A DNA stretch of 64,000 nt from Molanna angustata (Eukaryota; Arthropoda; Insecta; Trichoptera; Molannidae). Position numbers and translations under genes: made by a program. The stretch is from assembly GCA_963576475.1 (NCBI GenBank), contig OY754990.1:9344921-9408920 (forward strand), written 5' to 3'. The notes below the pieces were generated by a model. It had not been told where the DNA came from and did no database searches. It saw only the letters and a program-made list of their open reading frames with translations. Positions 62,847 through 64,000 of the stretch are shown in pieces (position 1 is the first letter of the stretch; each line of letters opens with the position of its first letter).

Positions 62847-63068
62847 CGGCGGTTGTGCAATATCTCAAAACCCAATAAATTTTCATAAAATTCTTAAATA
62901 TCATTTCAACAGCTACGATTTGATTGTAATGTGTGCGAACTTTCAGATAATTTCCTTTAAAAATGTAAATATTATAAAGAAAGATATATATTTTTTCTTC
63001 ATTTCGCTCTCCTGTAAAATTAAATTTTCGCAGAAACGACACTGTAACTAGGGCATAGCGAAATAAGT

Positions 63069-63456
63069 TGTTATATTGTACATGTTATGGCGCGCGCTAG
63101 TGTCTGAATCCGGACGATTCAGCCCTATATAAAGACGCCTCAGACCGGGAGCGTTCATTCGATCTACCCTGTTCCAGTTGTCGCGGTCGCGCTGTCCTTG
63201 CGACCCCATAGTTTTCAATCCGCGTAATCATCGTATATTATTCTAATTTAAAATATAATTATTTATTAAGTCAACTATTTTCAATGTATTAGAGTCACTT
63301 ATCCAAATAAATTCATGTAAGTAATTGCACCAATTATCTTTTGATTTCTGCCATCTAATTACCTGTGTTTTACTGTAATATTAAATATCTATATGTACGT
63401 AGTGCTGTGTTAGGTAAGTACCTACACAGTCATTACAATACCTTCGCTTGGGGATA
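63069..63456 (+). promoter_or_regulatory. LTR-like promoter, copy B
   Basis: TGTTATGGCGCGCGCTAG and a TATA motif (CTATATAAAG, 63,125-63,134) are followed at initiator distance by GTTCATTCGATC. CATGTAAGTAA lies at 63,314-63,324, then CTGTAATATTAAATATCTAT. A hairpin CTGTGTTAGGT/ACCTACACAG (63,405-63,429) and TTGGGGA (63,448-63,454) complete the order. Spacing and order match copy A at 29,718. A retrotransposon LTR is the likeliest identity. Confidence 0.5.
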
Positions 63457-63760
63457 GGCAAACAGGTTGAAATACCTAAAGCCTATATAGACCGGCATAG
63501 CCTATCCTGGGTGACCACCGACAGGTTATCTAACTTGATCGGCAGCACAACCCAGTCCTCGGTAACCAAGATCAGGTAACTTGGTATCCCGAGGGCCCAA
63601 AGCCAAACAGGTGACGAGAGTACACCTAAAAAGAGGTAAACTGGTGACCCAAAACACGTGAATTTGATCACAATTGGTTACCAATAAGTAATCTGGTAAA
63701 CCAAAAACGTGAAGTAAAACACAATGGTTACCAATCAGTAAACTGGTAACCACCGAAATT
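63457..63760 (+). repeat. Hairpin-rich GGTAAC leader region
   Basis: Variants of CTGGTAACC/GGTTACC recur (63,560, 63,575, 63,646, 63,677, 63,727, 63,750). CCTCGGTAACCAAG and CTTGGTATCCCGAGG (63,557-63,594) form a stem of about 14 pairs. GGATAGGC (63,452) pairs with GCCTATCC (63,500). It follows the LTR-like promoter and may be a structured RNA leader. No protein frame was recognised. Confidence 0.45.
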
Positions 63761-64000
63761 GTATTTGAGCATATAATCTAACATAAAAAAATAAAGGTTT
63801 TAAACTGGTAAGCCCCATGTATTATTTTAAAAATTGCATTATTTCGTGTACTATTTTTGTATTAAATTGGATTATTTTATAAATATTTTTGTTGCCAAGT
63901 AAACGTGCTCAATTTGTGATAATTATTGTAACCGGTAAATTGTTAAAAGGAACAAAATAATTTTGTGCATTAATAATCTACCTATATAATTTCACAAATA
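63761..64000. other. AT-rich end of window
   Basis: Nothing recognised. Confidence 0.4.

Overview
The window is eukaryotic, AT-rich, repeat-packed DNA, most likely from a moth or butterfly. The evidence for Lepidoptera is a Helitron-type terminus reading GGGTCAGCTAGT (31,699-31,710), of the kind found in lepidopteran Lep1-type elements, together with many insect-type RTE, Jockey and CR1-like retrotransposon fragments, tRNA-derived SINEs and short AT-rich tails. There are no operons, Shine-Dalgarno sites or CRISPR arrays. Only one stretch looks convincingly like a host gene: a 101-nt internal exon on the minus strand (37,882-37,982) encoding the third transmembrane helix of a class A GPCR, resembling the sex peptide / myoinhibitory peptide receptor family.

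Layout. 1-5,865: a Jockey-like element cut by the window edge, a second 5'-truncated copy in inverted orientation, and an RTE 3' end abutting it. 5,866-13,725: short decayed pieces (RTE, SINE, Helitron-like repeat X, DINE/HINE-like family H, non-LTR 3' ends). 13,726-14,606: about 880 bp of almost pure TATC. 14,607-28,800: RTE fragments, SINEs, repeats X, W, F and H, and a Jockey pseudogene. 29,718-30,300: an LTR-like promoter with hairpins, which has a diverged relative at 63,069-63,760. 30,440-37,655: more retroelement ends, a 74-bp tandem array and weak exon candidates. 37,882-41,450: the GPCR exon and retroelement remnants. 41,517-43,420: a young CR1-like insertion with an open reading frame. 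43,855-45,028: a terminal-inverted-repeat element holding a 38-bp perfect palindrome. 45,590-47,200: nested RTE copies and a non-LTR 3' end. 47,655-49,738: a 137-bp satellite that looks like an amplified retrotransposon 3' hairpin region. 50,340-59,525: a deep nest in which repeat W is split by a non-LTR element, an LTR-like segment and a 7.57-kb hAT-type element. 59,733-64,000: family H with a nested RTE, a GC-rich 311-bp duplication and the second LTR-like module.

The most unusual object is the segment 51,271-58,839. It has hAT-like inverted termini, an imperfect 8-bp flanking duplication, and an interior that is almost entirely a strand-asymmetric minisatellite with 1.1-1.5-kb higher-order repetition. 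It has no recognisable transposase and contains two later retrotransposon insertions.

Family letters (P, Q, R, S for RTE types; F, H, K, V, W, X, Z for repeats) are labels made for this window only. Clade names come from motif recognition, not from database searches.
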